From positions 4,495-68,494 of the forward strand of contig DAOLDD010000020.1 of assembly GCA_035327585.1 (NCBI GenBank): 64,000 nucleotides of DNA. The letters are read 5' to 3'. Below, in pieces: positions 43,186-51,567 of the stretch. Position 1 is the stretch's first letter. Each line of letters starts with the position of its first letter. The DNA comes from JAMLJG01 sp035327585. GTDB taxonomy: Bacteria; Verrucomicrobiota; Kiritimatiellia; CAIVKH01. The position numbers were made by a program, and so were the translations under genes. The notes beneath the pieces were generated by a model that saw only the letters and a program-made list of their open reading frames with translations, did not search any database and had not been told where the DNA came from.

Positions 43186-43628
43186 TCGTTTCCGACATCA
43201 ACCAGATTCCCGGCCGCCGGTATCCCGCACGGCGCTGGACACGAAACGTTGTCGGCGGCGCGGCGCCGATCCAGGCGAAAAATTTCGCCGTGGGCTACGT
43301 GGTGCTCGAACCGAAAGGCGGGCAGGTGCCGTGGCACAACCAGGAGCAGGAGGAAGTCTATTTTGTCCTCGAGGGAACCGGCGAGATGTGTCTCGGCACC
43401 GAGCGCCGAACGGTGACCAGCGGGCAGGCCGCGTTCATTCCGTCTGGCGTCTTCCACCAGCTCACCAACATCGGCGAGACCCCGCTGACGATGATGTACA
43501 TCTACGGTCCCGCGGGCGACGTGGCGCACTGGAAGCAGGAACTCGAAGGCACGCTGCCGAAAGCGGGCGTGGATGTGCCCGCGCTGCCGAACGGCGCCTG
43601 GCCACAGTGCACGGAGAAGCCGGGATGA
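43182..43628 (+). CDS. Cupin-domain protein, KdgF-like candidate
   Basis: A 148-aa single cupin. Motif 1 is PWHNQEQEEVYFVLEGTGEMCLG (metal His and Glu) and motif 2 is PSGVFHQLTNIG (metal His). In pectin/alginate degraders the small cupin KdgF turns 4,5-unsaturated uronate monomers into linear ketonised forms; its place between GH88 and a sugar dehydrogenase fits this, but cupins have many functions. It overlaps the GH88 stop by four bases. Confidence 0.75.
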   Translation: MIVSDINQIPGRRYPARRWTRNVVGGAAPIQAKNFAVGYVVLEPKGGQVPWHNQEQEEVYFVLEGTGEMCLGTERRTVTSGQAAFIPSGVFHQLTNIGETPLTMMYIYGPAGDVAHWKQELEGTLPKAGVDVPALPNGAWPQCTEKPG

Positions 43629-43642
43629 TCGGGTGTACGCCC

Positions 43643-43726
43643 CCCGCGACCTCGTGTCGCGGGCGCGAAAGTTTCACGGTTACACGGTAGCAAAAAACTT
43701 TGGCTCCGGCGGGGCAAGCCCGCCGG
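43643..43726. promoter_or_regulatory. Two strong GC-rich hairpins between cupin and oxidoreductase genes
   Basis: Hairpin 1: cccgcgac (43643-43650), loop ctcgt, gtcgcggg (43656-43663). Hairpin 2: ccggcggg (43706-43713), loop gcaag, cccgccgg (43719-43726), ten bases before the GAGGAA ribosome site of the oxidoreductase gene. No T-run follows either, so they may stabilise or partly block the transcript within the cassette rather than end it fully. Confidence 0.5.
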
Positions 43727-43748
43727 GGGCCATCATGAGGAAACAGAA

Positions 43749-44906
43749 ATGAGTGATTTGAAAACGCACACGGTGGGAATCATCATGAATGGCGTGACGG
43801 GGCGCATGGGGACGAACCAGCACCTGTTGCGCTCGGTGGCGGAGCTCATCCGCGAGGGCGGGGTGAAGCTCAGCGCGAACGAGCGCATCATGCCGGACCC
43901 CATCCTGATGGGCCGCAACCCGGTGAAGCTGCGGGAACTCGCGGCGCGCGCGGGGGTGACCCGCTGGTCGACAGACCTCGACGCGGCGCTGGCCGATCCG
44001 CACAACGTGATTTACTTCGACAGCCAGACGACGGACCGGCGCGCGCCGGGCGTCCGCGCGGCGATCAAGGCGGGCAAACACATCTATTGCGAGAAGCCGA
44101 CCGCCGTGGACGTGAAGACGGCGCTGGAGCTCTACAAGCTCGCGAAGAAGGCGGGCGTGAAGAACGGCGTCGTGCAGGACAAACTCTGGTTGCCGGGGCT
44201 GATGAAGCTGAAGGAGCTGATCCACCGCGGATTCTTCGGCAAGATCCTCTCCGTGCGCGGCGAGTTCGGCTACTGGGTGTTCGAGGGCGACACGATTCCG
44301 CTGCAGCGTCCCTCGTGGAACTATCGCAAGGAAGACGGCGGCGGCATGATTGTCGACATGCTCTGCCACTGGCGCTACGTGTTGGACAACGTGTTTGGCC
44401 CGGTGAAGGCGGTCTCCTGCCTCGCGGCGACGCACATCCCGAAGCGCTGGGACGAGCAGGGCAAACCGTACGCGTGCACGGCGGACGACTCCGCGTACAG
44501 CACGTTCGAACTCGAGGGCGGCATCATCGCGCATTTCAACTCGTCGTGGACGGTGCGGGTGCGGCGCGACGACCTGCTGACGCTGCAGGTGGACGGTACG
44601 CACGGCTCCGCCGTGGCGGGTCTGCGCGACGTGTGGGTGCAGCCCTACGGCGCGACGCCGCGCCCGGTGTGGAATCCGGACATCCCGCAGCCGATTAACT
44701 TTTTCGAGGGCTGGCAGAAGCTGCCCGAGCAGCGGAGCTACGACAACGCGTTCAAGGTGCAGTGGGAATTGTTCCTGCGCCACGTGGTGAAGAACGAGCC
44801 GTTCCCGTGGAGCCTGCTGGAAGGGGCGAAGGGCGTGCAGCTCGCCGAACTGGGCCTGCTCTCGTCGAAGAAGCGGTCGTGGGTGAAGGTTCCGGTGCTG
44901 AAATGA
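43749..44906 (+). CDS. Gfo/Idh/MocA-family NAD(P)-dependent oxidoreductase
   Basis: A 385-aa protein with a Rossmann N-terminus (GIIMNGVTGRMGTNQHL) and the family motif YCEKPTAVD at about 115-122 (the Lys of EKP acts in the sugar-binding/catalytic site), then an alpha/beta domain with the GGGMIVDMLCHWRYVLDNVFG segment (family D-x-x-x-H). Probably oxidises or reduces a sugar or sugar acid derived from the uronate. GAGGAA lies before ATG 43749. Its stop overlaps the SDR start. Confidence 0.88.
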   Translation: MSDLKTHTVGIIMNGVTGRMGTNQHLLRSVAELIREGGVKLSANERIMPDPILMGRNPVKLRELAARAGVTRWSTDLDAALADPHNVIYFDSQTTDRRAPGVRAAIKAGKHIYCEKPTAVDVKTALELYKLAKKAGVKNGVVQDKLWLPGLMKLKELIHRGFFGKILSVRGEFGYWVFEGDTIPLQRPSWNYRKEDGGGMIVDMLCHWRYVLDNVFGPVKAVSCLAATHIPKRWDEQGKPYACTADDSAYSTFELEGGIIAHFNSSWTVRVRRDDLLTLQVDGTHGSAVAGLRDVWVQPYGATPRPVWNPDIPQPINFFEGWQKLPEQRSYDNAFKVQWELFLRHVVKNEPFPWSLLEGAKGVQLAELGLLSSKKRSWVKVPVLK

Positions 44907-45673
44907 AGCGCGTCGCGATCGTGACGGGCGGGACGCGCGGCATCGGGTTTGGCGTCGCGCAGGCGTTGGCGCGCGCGGGGTTTGACCTGTGCGTGAGCGG
45001 GCGGCGCGAGGCGGCGGCGGTGAAGGAATCGCTGGCCGCGCTGGAGTCGCTGGGCGCGGAGACGCTGTATGTGGCGTCGGATGTGGCGTCTGCGGCGGAT
45101 CGCGCGGCACTGCTGGACGCGGTGCGCGAGCGGTTTGGCCGGCTGCATGTGTTGGTGAACAACGCGGGGATTGCACCGCGCGAACGGCGCGACGTCCTGG
45201 AGGCGACGGAGGAAAGTTTCGCGGAAGTGATCCGCGTGAATTTGCAGGGCCCGTATTTCCTGACGCAGGCGGCGGCGCGCTGGATGATTGAGCAGAAGAA
45301 GGCGGACGCAACCTGGACCGGCTGCATCGTGAACGTGTCATCGATCTCCGCGACGGTTGCGTCGGTGTCGCGCGGCGAATACTGCGTCTCGAAAGCGGGC
45401 GTCAGCATGGCGACGCAGTTGTGGGCGGTGCGCCTCGGCGAGTTCGACATTCCCGTCTACGAAGTGCGGCCCGGCGTGACGGCGACGGACATGACGGCGG
45501 GCGTAAAGGAAAAATACGATACACTCATCGCCGACGGCTTGTGCGTGCAGCGTCGCTGGGGTGCGCCGGAGGATGTGGGCCGTGCGGTGAGCGCCTTGGC
45601 GAGCGGCGATTTTCCGTATTCCACCGGGCAAGTTGTGATGGTTGACGGCGGCCTGACGATTCCGAGGTTGTAG
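44903..45673 (+). CDS. Short-chain dehydrogenase/reductase
   Basis: A 256-aa classical SDR: the NAD(P) motif TGGTRGIGFGVA at about 9-20, VNNAG at about 82-86, catalytic Ser in NVSSISA, and Y-x3-K in GEYCVSKAG. The ATG overlaps the oxidoreductase stop. In context it could be a KduD-like 2-dehydro-3-deoxygluconate or related sugar-acid dehydrogenase; the motifs do not give substrate specificity. Confidence 0.9.
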   Translation: MKRVAIVTGGTRGIGFGVAQALARAGFDLCVSGRREAAAVKESLAALESLGAETLYVASDVASAADRAALLDAVRERFGRLHVLVNNAGIAPRERRDVLEATEESFAEVIRVNLQGPYFLTQAAARWMIEQKKADATWTGCIVNVSSISATVASVSRGEYCVSKAGVSMATQLWAVRLGEFDIPVYEVRPGVTATDMTAGVKEKYDTLIADGLCVQRRWGAPEDVGRAVSALASGDFPYSTGQVVMVDGGLTIPRL

Positions 45674-45686
45674 GCGCGGGTGCTTT

Positions 45687-45717
45687 ACCACGGAGACACG
45701 GAGCGCGCGGAGAACTT
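45687..45717. repeat. Dispersed ACCACGGAG-type repeat, copy 2
   Basis: The stretch accacggagacacggagc... runs up to the ATG of the next gene, so its final GGAG (45709-45712) serves as the ribosome-binding site of the TIM-barrel gene. Related to 6496-6525 and inverted 37348-37374. Confidence 0.55.
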
Positions 45718-45718
45718 T

Positions 45719-46474
45719 ATGATCATCCCAGGGCTGGTTTCGATTACGTTTCGCAAGCTGTCGGTGGACGAGGTTATCGAACTCGCGTCGTCCTGCGGCC
45801 TCAGGAGCATTGAGTGGGGCGCGGATGTGCACGTGAAGCCCGATGACCCGGCGGCGGCACGTGGCGTGGGCGAGCGGACGCGCGCGGCGGGTTTGACGGT
45901 GTCGTCATATGGTTCCTACTACCGGGCTGGTGAACGACCGGAGTCATTTGATGCAATTTTGGAAACCGCCCGGTCGCTTGGCGCTCCACGCATCCGCGTG
46001 TGGGCGGGCCGCAAGGACGCGCACCTGCATACGTCGGAGGAGCGGTGCGCGGTGACGGATGACCTGGGGCGCATTGCCGGTTTGGCGGCGATGGCAGGCA
46101 TCGGGATCGCCCTGGAATTTCACGGGGGTACGCTGACGAGTTCCGCGGAGTCGGCCGCCGCACTGCTGCGGGACTTGGACGACATGCAGGTGAAAAGCTA
46201 TTGGCAGATACGGGTGGACGCGACGCCCGAGGAAGCCTTGTCGGACCTTCATCTGCTCGCGCCCTGGCTCTGCCATGCACATGTGTTCCAGTGGCATCCA
46301 GGGAGCGCGCGTCATCCGTTGGCGGATGGAGCGGACGTTTGGCCGCGCTATCTTGCGGCACTCGCGGCGCTGGCTCGGCCGATCCACGCGCAGTTGGAAT
46401 ACGTCCTGGGCGACGCGCCCGCGCAAGTGCGCGCGGATGCCGCGACGTTGCGGGACTTGATTTCCCGCGTGTAG
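45719..46474 (+). CDS. Sugar phosphate isomerase/epimerase-like TIM barrel
   Basis: A 251-aa AP-endonuclease-2-fold protein of the type annotated as sugar phosphate isomerase/epimerase (YcjR/IolE-like). It has LVSITFRKLSVDEVIELASSCGLRSIEWGADVHV, ALEFHGGT (a metal-binding Glu/His), YWQIRVDA, and HAHVFQWHPG. It would isomerise the sugar product from the cassette; the substrate is not known. Its RBS comes from the dispersed repeat at 45687-45717. ATG 45719 was chosen over the longer frame because the family begins here. Confidence 0.82.
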   Translation: MIIPGLVSITFRKLSVDEVIELASSCGLRSIEWGADVHVKPDDPAAARGVGERTRAAGLTVSSYGSYYRAGERPESFDAILETARSLGAPRIRVWAGRKDAHLHTSEERCAVTDDLGRIAGLAAMAGIGIALEFHGGTLTSSAESAAALLRDLDDMQVKSYWQIRVDATPEEALSDLHLLAPWLCHAHVFQWHPGSARHPLADGADVWPRYLAALAALARPIHAQLEYVLGDAPAQVRADAATLRDLISRV

Positions 46475-46490
46475 GCGCCGACGGCGCGGC

Positions 46491-46523
46491 GCCCTCCATC
46501 GGATCGGACGCGACGTGGAGGGC
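46491..46523. terminator. Hairpin between convergent genes
   Basis: gccctcca (46491-46498) pairs with tggagggc (46516-46523), loop 17 bases. It lies just after the TIM-barrel stop and before the convergent DUF368 stop. No T-run is present, so termination efficiency is uncertain. Confidence 0.4.
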
Positions 46524-46540
46524 GGCTGGACCTTGCCGCC

Positions 46541-47485
46541 TTACTCCGCGACAATTTTCTTGAGGGGATTTGCCTTCGATTGCAGGCGGTCGAGGAGCGT
46601 GATGATGACGAATCCGCCGACGCACAGGGCGAGGGAAAGCCAGAATTCGCCATCCAACGCAGGCGGCGCAATGACCGTTTCGCTGATCGGGATGATTTCC
46701 CCCGGCTTCTTCTCCACGGTTTCCAACACCTGCCGGTAGGGCCAGATTTTCCATAGCGAGCCGACCATGAAGCCGACGAGCAGGGTGATGGTGACGCGGC
46801 GGTACCGGTTCAGGAGCCAGGTGAGGACGCGCGAGAAGGCCATGAGGCCGATGGCCGCGCCGAGCGCGACGGGGATCAAGGTGACGACGTCCAGTTTCTT
46901 GACCGCCTCCATCACAAAGCGGTACTGGCCGAGGATGAACAGCAGGAACGAGCCGGAGATGCCGGGCAGGATCATCGCCATGATCGCGACCGCGGCGCAC
47001 CAGAACAGCGTCAGCGGATCGTTGGGCATGTTCATCGGCACGAGGCGGACGATTTTGTAGGCGGCGACGGCGCCGACGGCGCAGGTGATGCCCATCGCGA
47101 CGTTCCATTTGACGTGCGTGGCGACGGCGAGAATCGACGCGAGGACGAGGCCGAAGAAGAACGAGAACAGCGGCACCGGGTGGTGGTCGAGCAGGTACGT
47201 GATCACGTGCGCGAGGGAGACCAGCGTGCCGCCGAGGCCGATGCCGAGGGAGACGAGGAACTTCCAGTTCACATGCTCCAGCGCGTCCTTGATGCGAAAG
47301 CGCAGGAGCAGTTTCACGAGGTCGAGATTGAATGATTTGACGGTCGCAAGCAGCTCGTCGTAGATGCCCAGGATGAACGCCATCGTACCGCCGGACACGC
47401 CGGGCACGACATCCGCCGCGCCCATGGCGACCCCGACGCCGGCGATGCCGGCATAATCCGAAAACTTGCGCTGCTGCTTTTCCAT
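46541..47485 (-). CDS. DUF368 membrane protein (PopT-type undecaprenyl-phosphate translocase candidate)
   Basis: A 314-aa polytopic protein starting KFSDYAGIAGVGVAMGAADVVPGVSGGTMAFILGIYDELL, the DUF368 signature, with the second repeat PGISGSFLLFILGQY. Recent work identified DUF368 proteins (PopT) as undecaprenyl-phosphate translocases, which bring the lipid carrier back to the cytoplasmic face for reuse in envelope synthesis. AGGAGG eight bases before the ATG fixes the start at 47485. Divergent from lnt. Confidence 0.87.
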   Translation of the reverse strand: MEKQQRKFSDYAGIAGVGVAMGAADVVPGVSGGTMAFILGIYDELLATVKSFNLDLVKLLLRFRIKDALEHVNWKFLVSLGIGLGGTLVSLAHVITYLLDHHPVPLFSFFFGLVLASILAVATHVKWNVAMGITCAVGAVAAYKIVRLVPMNMPNDPLTLFWCAAVAIMAMILPGISGSFLLFILGQYRFVMEAVKKLDVVTLIPVALGAAIGLMAFSRVLTWLLNRYRRVTITLLVGFMVGSLWKIWPYRQVLETVEKKPGEIIPISETVIAPPALDGEFWLSLALCVGGFVIITLLDRLQSKANPLKKIVAE

Positions 47486-47591
47486 GGCGTCCTCCTGAAT
47501 CGCGGCGCATTCAAGCGGAAGGACTCGTGGGTTCCAAGTGGAATCGTGGCATGGACGACCCGCTCGCCCGCCGCTAGACTGCGCGGCTCTT

Positions 47592-49172
47592 ATGGATTCT
47601 TCGGAAAACAAATTGGGCGCAGATTGGCGTCGCTGGGTGGCGGACGCTGCGGCGGCATTGTCCGGCGCCTTGTTGTCGGCGGGCTTTGCCCCGTTGGAGG
47701 CGAGTGAGGCGGCGTGGGTTGCGCTGGTCCCGCTGCTGGTGGCCTGTCGCTTCGCGGACTCGCCGCGTGCGGCTTTTCGCCTGGGCTTCCTGTCGGGCTC
47801 GGTATTCTGGCTGACGTCAATCTGGTGGCTCTCGCGCGTGACGTACGGGGGCTGGCTGACGCTGGCGTTTTACTGCGCGCTGTATCTTGGCGCGTTCGCC
47901 GTGCTGGCGCACCTGTGGCTGCGCCGTTATGAGCATGAGCGGTTGGGGCTGAACCTGGGCTTCATGCTTTTCGCTGCGTGCGGGTGGGCGGGTTTGGAAT
48001 GGATGCGCAGCACGTTCGCGACGGGCTTCGCCTGGAACGCGCTGGGCGTGACGCAATACCGAAACGTGGCGTTGCTGCAGGGCGCTGCGTGGGGCGGGGT
48101 GTACGCGGTGTCGGCGCTGGTCGTCTTCGTGAACGCGGGCGTCGCGGTGACGGTGATGCGGTACATCCGGCGCGGGGGACACTGGGGGCGCCGTCCACAT
48201 TTCGAATTGATGCTCGCGTTTCTGGTGCTGGCGCTCGCGTTTTTCGCCGGCGCACGGCGTGTGCGGGGTCTCGCGGACGGCCAGGTGGATCTGCGCGTGG
48301 CGCTGGTGCAGCCGGCGATTCCGCAGGACGACAAGTGGGATACGAATACGGTTGACCTGATTTACAGCCGCTTGCGTCAGCTCACTGACGGCGCGCTGCG
48401 AAGCGGACCGCTGGACCTCATCATCTGGCCCGAAACCGCGTTGCCGGACGACGTGCGCTACAGCCAGACGAGCTACGATCTGGTCTATGAACTCGCCTCG
48501 CGCGGCGTGCCCCTGCTCGTCGGGTCGATGGATTCCGAATGGCCCGAGGATGGCCGACCGGTGTTCCATAACAGTTCCTTCCTGTTTGATCCCGAGGGGC
48601 GTCCGGTGGAGGTGTATGCGAAACAGCACCTCGTGGTGTTTGGCGAATATGTGCCGCTCGGCGATGTGCTGCCTTTCCTGAATGCGATGACGCCGATCCA
48701 GGAAAGTTTCACGGCGGGAACGACGGCCACTGTCTTCCGGCTGGCGAATCCGTCCGTTTCCTTTTCCGTGCTGATTTGCTTTGAGGACACGGTGGCGCGT
48801 TTGGCGCGAAAGGCGGTGCGGGGTGGGGCGCGGTTGCTGGTAAACCAGACGAACGACGCCTGGTTCGATCCCTCCAGCGCGTCGCGCCAGCATATGGCGC
48901 AGTGCGTGTTGCGGGTGGTGGAGACCGGTGTGCCTGCGGTGCGCGTGGCGAACACCGGCGTCAGTTGCGTCATCAACCGGCGCGGCGTGGTGACCGCCCG
49001 CCTGGAGGATGAGCAGGGCGGCACGATATTCCCCGGTTTCAAGACGGCCGCCGTTCGACCCGCGCCTGACGATTTACCGCTGACCTTCTACACGCGCAAC
49101 GGCGACCTGCTGCCCATTCTAGCGGGGGTGCTGGCGCTGTTGGCGGCGGGCGCGGTGCGGCGCTGCACGTAG
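47592..49172 (+). CDS. lnt: Apolipoprotein N-acyltransferase
   Basis: Adds the third acyl chain to lipoproteins at the inner membrane. The 526-aa protein has several N-terminal membrane helices (to about 230) and a nitrilase-fold domain with the Glu-Lys-Cys triad: WPETALPDD near residue 280, AKQHLVVFGEYVPLG near 343 and VLICFEDT near 395. Membership of Lnt implies an outer membrane with triacylated lipoproteins. Divergent from the DUF368 gene. Confidence 0.94.
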   Translation: MDSSENKLGADWRRWVADAAAALSGALLSAGFAPLEASEAAWVALVPLLVACRFADSPRAAFRLGFLSGSVFWLTSIWWLSRVTYGGWLTLAFYCALYLGAFAVLAHLWLRRYEHERLGLNLGFMLFAACGWAGLEWMRSTFATGFAWNALGVTQYRNVALLQGAAWGGVYAVSALVVFVNAGVAVTVMRYIRRGGHWGRRPHFELMLAFLVLALAFFAGARRVRGLADGQVDLRVALVQPAIPQDDKWDTNTVDLIYSRLRQLTDGALRSGPLDLIIWPETALPDDVRYSQTSYDLVYELASRGVPLLVGSMDSEWPEDGRPVFHNSSFLFDPEGRPVEVYAKQHLVVFGEYVPLGDVLPFLNAMTPIQESFTAGTTATVFRLANPSVSFSVLICFEDTVARLARKAVRGGARLLVNQTNDAWFDPSSASRQHMAQCVLRVVETGVPAVRVANTGVSCVINRRGVVTARLEDEQGGTIFPGFKTAAVRPAPDDLPLTFYTRNGDLLPILAGVLALLAAGAVRRCT

Positions 49173-49271
49173 GCTGACCCCACTCGTTGTCGTTCCGCCA
49201 CTCTGTCGGCGGAAGTTTTGACCCCGCATCTCCGGGGGCGGAGCACCGAAGCTACATGTGGCGACTTCGAT

Positions 49272-49895
49272 TCAGCTGACGCTCTCCGCCGGCTGCGGAA
49301 TCTGCTCCACGGCGAAGCGCTCGTTGACTTCCGTGTGGAAACTGTCGTAGGCGCGGCGGTAGCGCGCGAGTTCGGGGGCGGAGAGGGCGTGGCTGTTGGC
49401 GTGCTGGAGCTCGCGGTAGGGCCGGTGCGCGAGGCGGAGCAGGTGCCAGACGCCCTGCAGGATGTCGTCGGCCCGCCGCCGGTAGTGCAGCGCGGGCAGG
49501 GCGCATTCCTCCTGGTTCGCGGAGAGGAACTGGCAGAGGAACCCTTCCTCGCCCTCAAGGTGCGTCTGGTGCTGCATCATGGCGTGCGCGGATTGCACGT
49601 TGTGGGAGATGAGATTCAGGAAGCGCAGGAAATCCTGTTCGGCCTGGCTGGTGCCCGCGGCCTTGGTCGCGAGGAAGGCGTGGTGCTGGGACAACTTGAG
49701 CAGATTGAGGACCTTCTCGACGTGCCGGATGCGGGCATCCGTGTCCAACTCATGAATCGGCATATAGAGCAACTCGACCGCGCGTTCGAAGTGCACATCG
49801 CGGCGGGCGAGATGGATCGGCCGGTTCAGATTAAAGTCATTTGTCGTCACACGTGGTCCCCATGGCTGTTTGTGTAGCAAATCGGGCCCGGTCAT
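49272..49895 (-). CDS. All-helical protein of unknown function
   Basis: A 207-aa protein with no signal peptide, membrane helix or known motif. It is predicted largely helical (LLYMPIHELDTDARIRHVEKVLNLLKLSQHHAFLATKAAG, ISHNVQSAHAMMQHQTHLEGEEGFL, QGVWHLLRLAHRPYRELQ) with many His and Gln residues. ATG 49895 is used because the upstream extension is not protein-like; it overlaps the region upstream of lysS. Convergent with lnt. I cannot assign a function. Confidence 0.6.
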   Translation of the reverse strand: MTGPDLLHKQPWGPRVTTNDFNLNRPIHLARRDVHFERAVELLYMPIHELDTDARIRHVEKVLNLLKLSQHHAFLATKAAGTSQAEQDFLRFLNLISHNVQSAHAMMQHQTHLEGEEGFLCQFLSANQEECALPALHYRRRADDILQGVWHLLRLAHRPYRELQHANSHALSAPELARYRRAYDSFHTEVNERFAVEQIPQPAESVS

Positions 49896-49987
49896 TTCAA
49901 TGCCCCTTTGCCGACCGGCGATTCTTTGCGTTGCGGGGCGTCCGCGGGTTGGGTACAAGCGACGCTTCCAACAGGACGGGATGGATC

Positions 49988-51430
49988 ATGGAACTGGGTC
50001 ATACGGAAGCGGAATATCGCGCGCAACGGCTGGAGAATCTCAAGAAGCTGGAGGAGCTGGGCTATCCCGCTTTTGGCGGCGCGTTCCCGCGCACCGGCAC
50101 GCTGGCGGAGGTCCGGGCGGGTTTCGCGGAGGGCAGGGCGGTGCGCGTCGCGGGACGCATGCTAGCGCGCCGCGAGATGGGCAAGAGCGTTTTCGCCGAC
50201 CTGCGCGACGGGACGGATCGGTTCCAGCTCTTCATCAAGAAGGACGAGCTGGGCGAGGCGGCGTTCACCGCGTTCGCGCATCTCGATTTCGGTGACTTCA
50301 TCGGCGTGGAGGGCGTGCTGTTCACGACGCGTACGGGCGAACCGAGCGTCAAGGTGACGGGCCTGACGCTGCTGGCCAAGGCGCTGCGTGCGCCGCCGGA
50401 GAAGTGGCACGGCTTGCAGGACGTGGAGATCCGCTACCGCAAGCGCTATCTCGACCTCGTGGCGAATCCCGAGGTGCGTAAGGTCTTTAACCAGCGCATC
50501 GCGATCGTGCGCGGAATCCGCGATTTCCTGCACGGACGCGGCTTCCAGGAAGTCGAGACGCCGATGATGCAACCGCTCGCAGGCGGCGCGGCGGCGAATC
50601 CGTTCAAGACGCATTACGACGCGCTGGACTGCGACATGTATCTGCGCATCGCGCCGGAGCTTTATCTCAAGCGCCTGCTCGCGGGCGGGTTCGACAAGGT
50701 GTTCGAACTGAACCGTAATTTCCGCAACGAGGGGCTGAGCCGGTTCCACAATCCCGAGTTCACGATGCTGGAGATTTACGAAGCCTACGGCGACCGCCAA
50801 ACCATGCAGGCGCTGGTGCAGGACCTGATTTGCACGGTCGCGCAGCAGGTGATGGGGACGCTGCAGGTGGGCAGCAAGGAACAGCCGATCGCCCTGACCC
50901 CGCCGTGGCGCGAAGTGACGTATCGCGAGCTGGTCTGCGAGCGGGCCGGGGCGGATTGGTTTGACCGCTCGCGCGATGCGATGCATGCGCGCGCGCATGA
51001 ACTCGGTGTGTCCACCGACCCCGCGTGGGGCGCCACGGAAGTGACGCAGGAAGTCTTCGAGAAACTGATCGAGAAAACGCTGGTGAATCCCACCTTCGTC
51101 ACGCGCCTGCCGGCCGACCTGGTTCCGCTGGCCAAGGCGACGGCGGACGATCCGGCCACCGTGGACGTGTTCGAGCTGGTCATCGGCGGCCGCGAAATCG
51201 CGCCAGCCTATTCGGAACTGAACGATCCGATTGAGCAGCGTCGCCGCCTGGAGGCGCAGGCCGGGGGCGATGCCTCCAAACTCGACGAGGATTTTCTCGG
51301 CGCACTCGAGCACGGCATGCCGCCTGCCGGTGGTATGGGTATCGGCATTGACCGGCTCGTGATGATGCTCACCGGCGCCGAAGCCATCCGCGACGTGATC
51401 CTTTTCCCCCAAATGCGCCCGCAGGGGTGA
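49988..51430 (+). CDS. lysS: Lysine-tRNA ligase, class II
   Basis: Charges tRNA-Lys. The 480-aa protein has an N-terminal OB-fold anticodon domain (GRMLARREMGKSVFADLRD), the class II motifs FRNEGLSRFHNPEFTMLEIYEAY (motif 2, about 243-265) and GMGIGIDRLVMMLTG (motif 3, about 448-462). ATG 49988 is the family start; the in-frame extension further upstream is not conserved in style. Confidence 0.97.
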   Translation: MELGHTEAEYRAQRLENLKKLEELGYPAFGGAFPRTGTLAEVRAGFAEGRAVRVAGRMLARREMGKSVFADLRDGTDRFQLFIKKDELGEAAFTAFAHLDFGDFIGVEGVLFTTRTGEPSVKVTGLTLLAKALRAPPEKWHGLQDVEIRYRKRYLDLVANPEVRKVFNQRIAIVRGIRDFLHGRGFQEVETPMMQPLAGGAAANPFKTHYDALDCDMYLRIAPELYLKRLLAGGFDKVFELNRNFRNEGLSRFHNPEFTMLEIYEAYGDRQTMQALVQDLICTVAQQVMGTLQVGSKEQPIALTPPWREVTYRELVCERAGADWFDRSRDAMHARAHELGVSTDPAWGATEVTQEVFEKLIEKTLVNPTFVTRLPADLVPLAKATADDPATVDVFELVIGGREIAPAYSELNDPIEQRRRLEAQAGGDASKLDEDFLGALEHGMPPAGGMGIGIDRLVMMLTGAEAIRDVILFPQMRPQG

Positions 51431-51482
51431 GGGATACGAACTACCGTCGCGTTTTATTTACGAGACCAAATAGGTGGCCCGG

Positions 51483-51516
51483 GCGCTCCGCGCGCGGGAA
51501 ACACCGCGCGGAGCGC
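51483..51516. terminator. Strong 12-bp stem hairpin between convergent lysS and pdxH
   Basis: gcgctccgcgcg (51483-51494) and cgcgcggagcgc (51505-51516) are perfect complements around a ten-base loop. It lies between the convergent stops of lysS and pdxH and would serve both strands. There is no T-run. Confidence 0.5.
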
Positions 51517-51567
51517 GGCGTCCACCCATGATGATCTCCACGCGATTGGGACGGCTCTGATCGCGAT

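Noticed and set aside
43680..45341. 553-codon minus-strand frame across the oxidoreductase and SDR genes
   Set aside because: Arg/Pro/His-rich shadow of two well-supported plus-strand enzymes.
45801..47510. 569-codon minus-strand frame overlapping the TIM barrel and DUF368 genes
   Set aside because: Its reading crosses two real genes, one of them in a different frame of the same strand, with a repetitive Arg/Pro composition.
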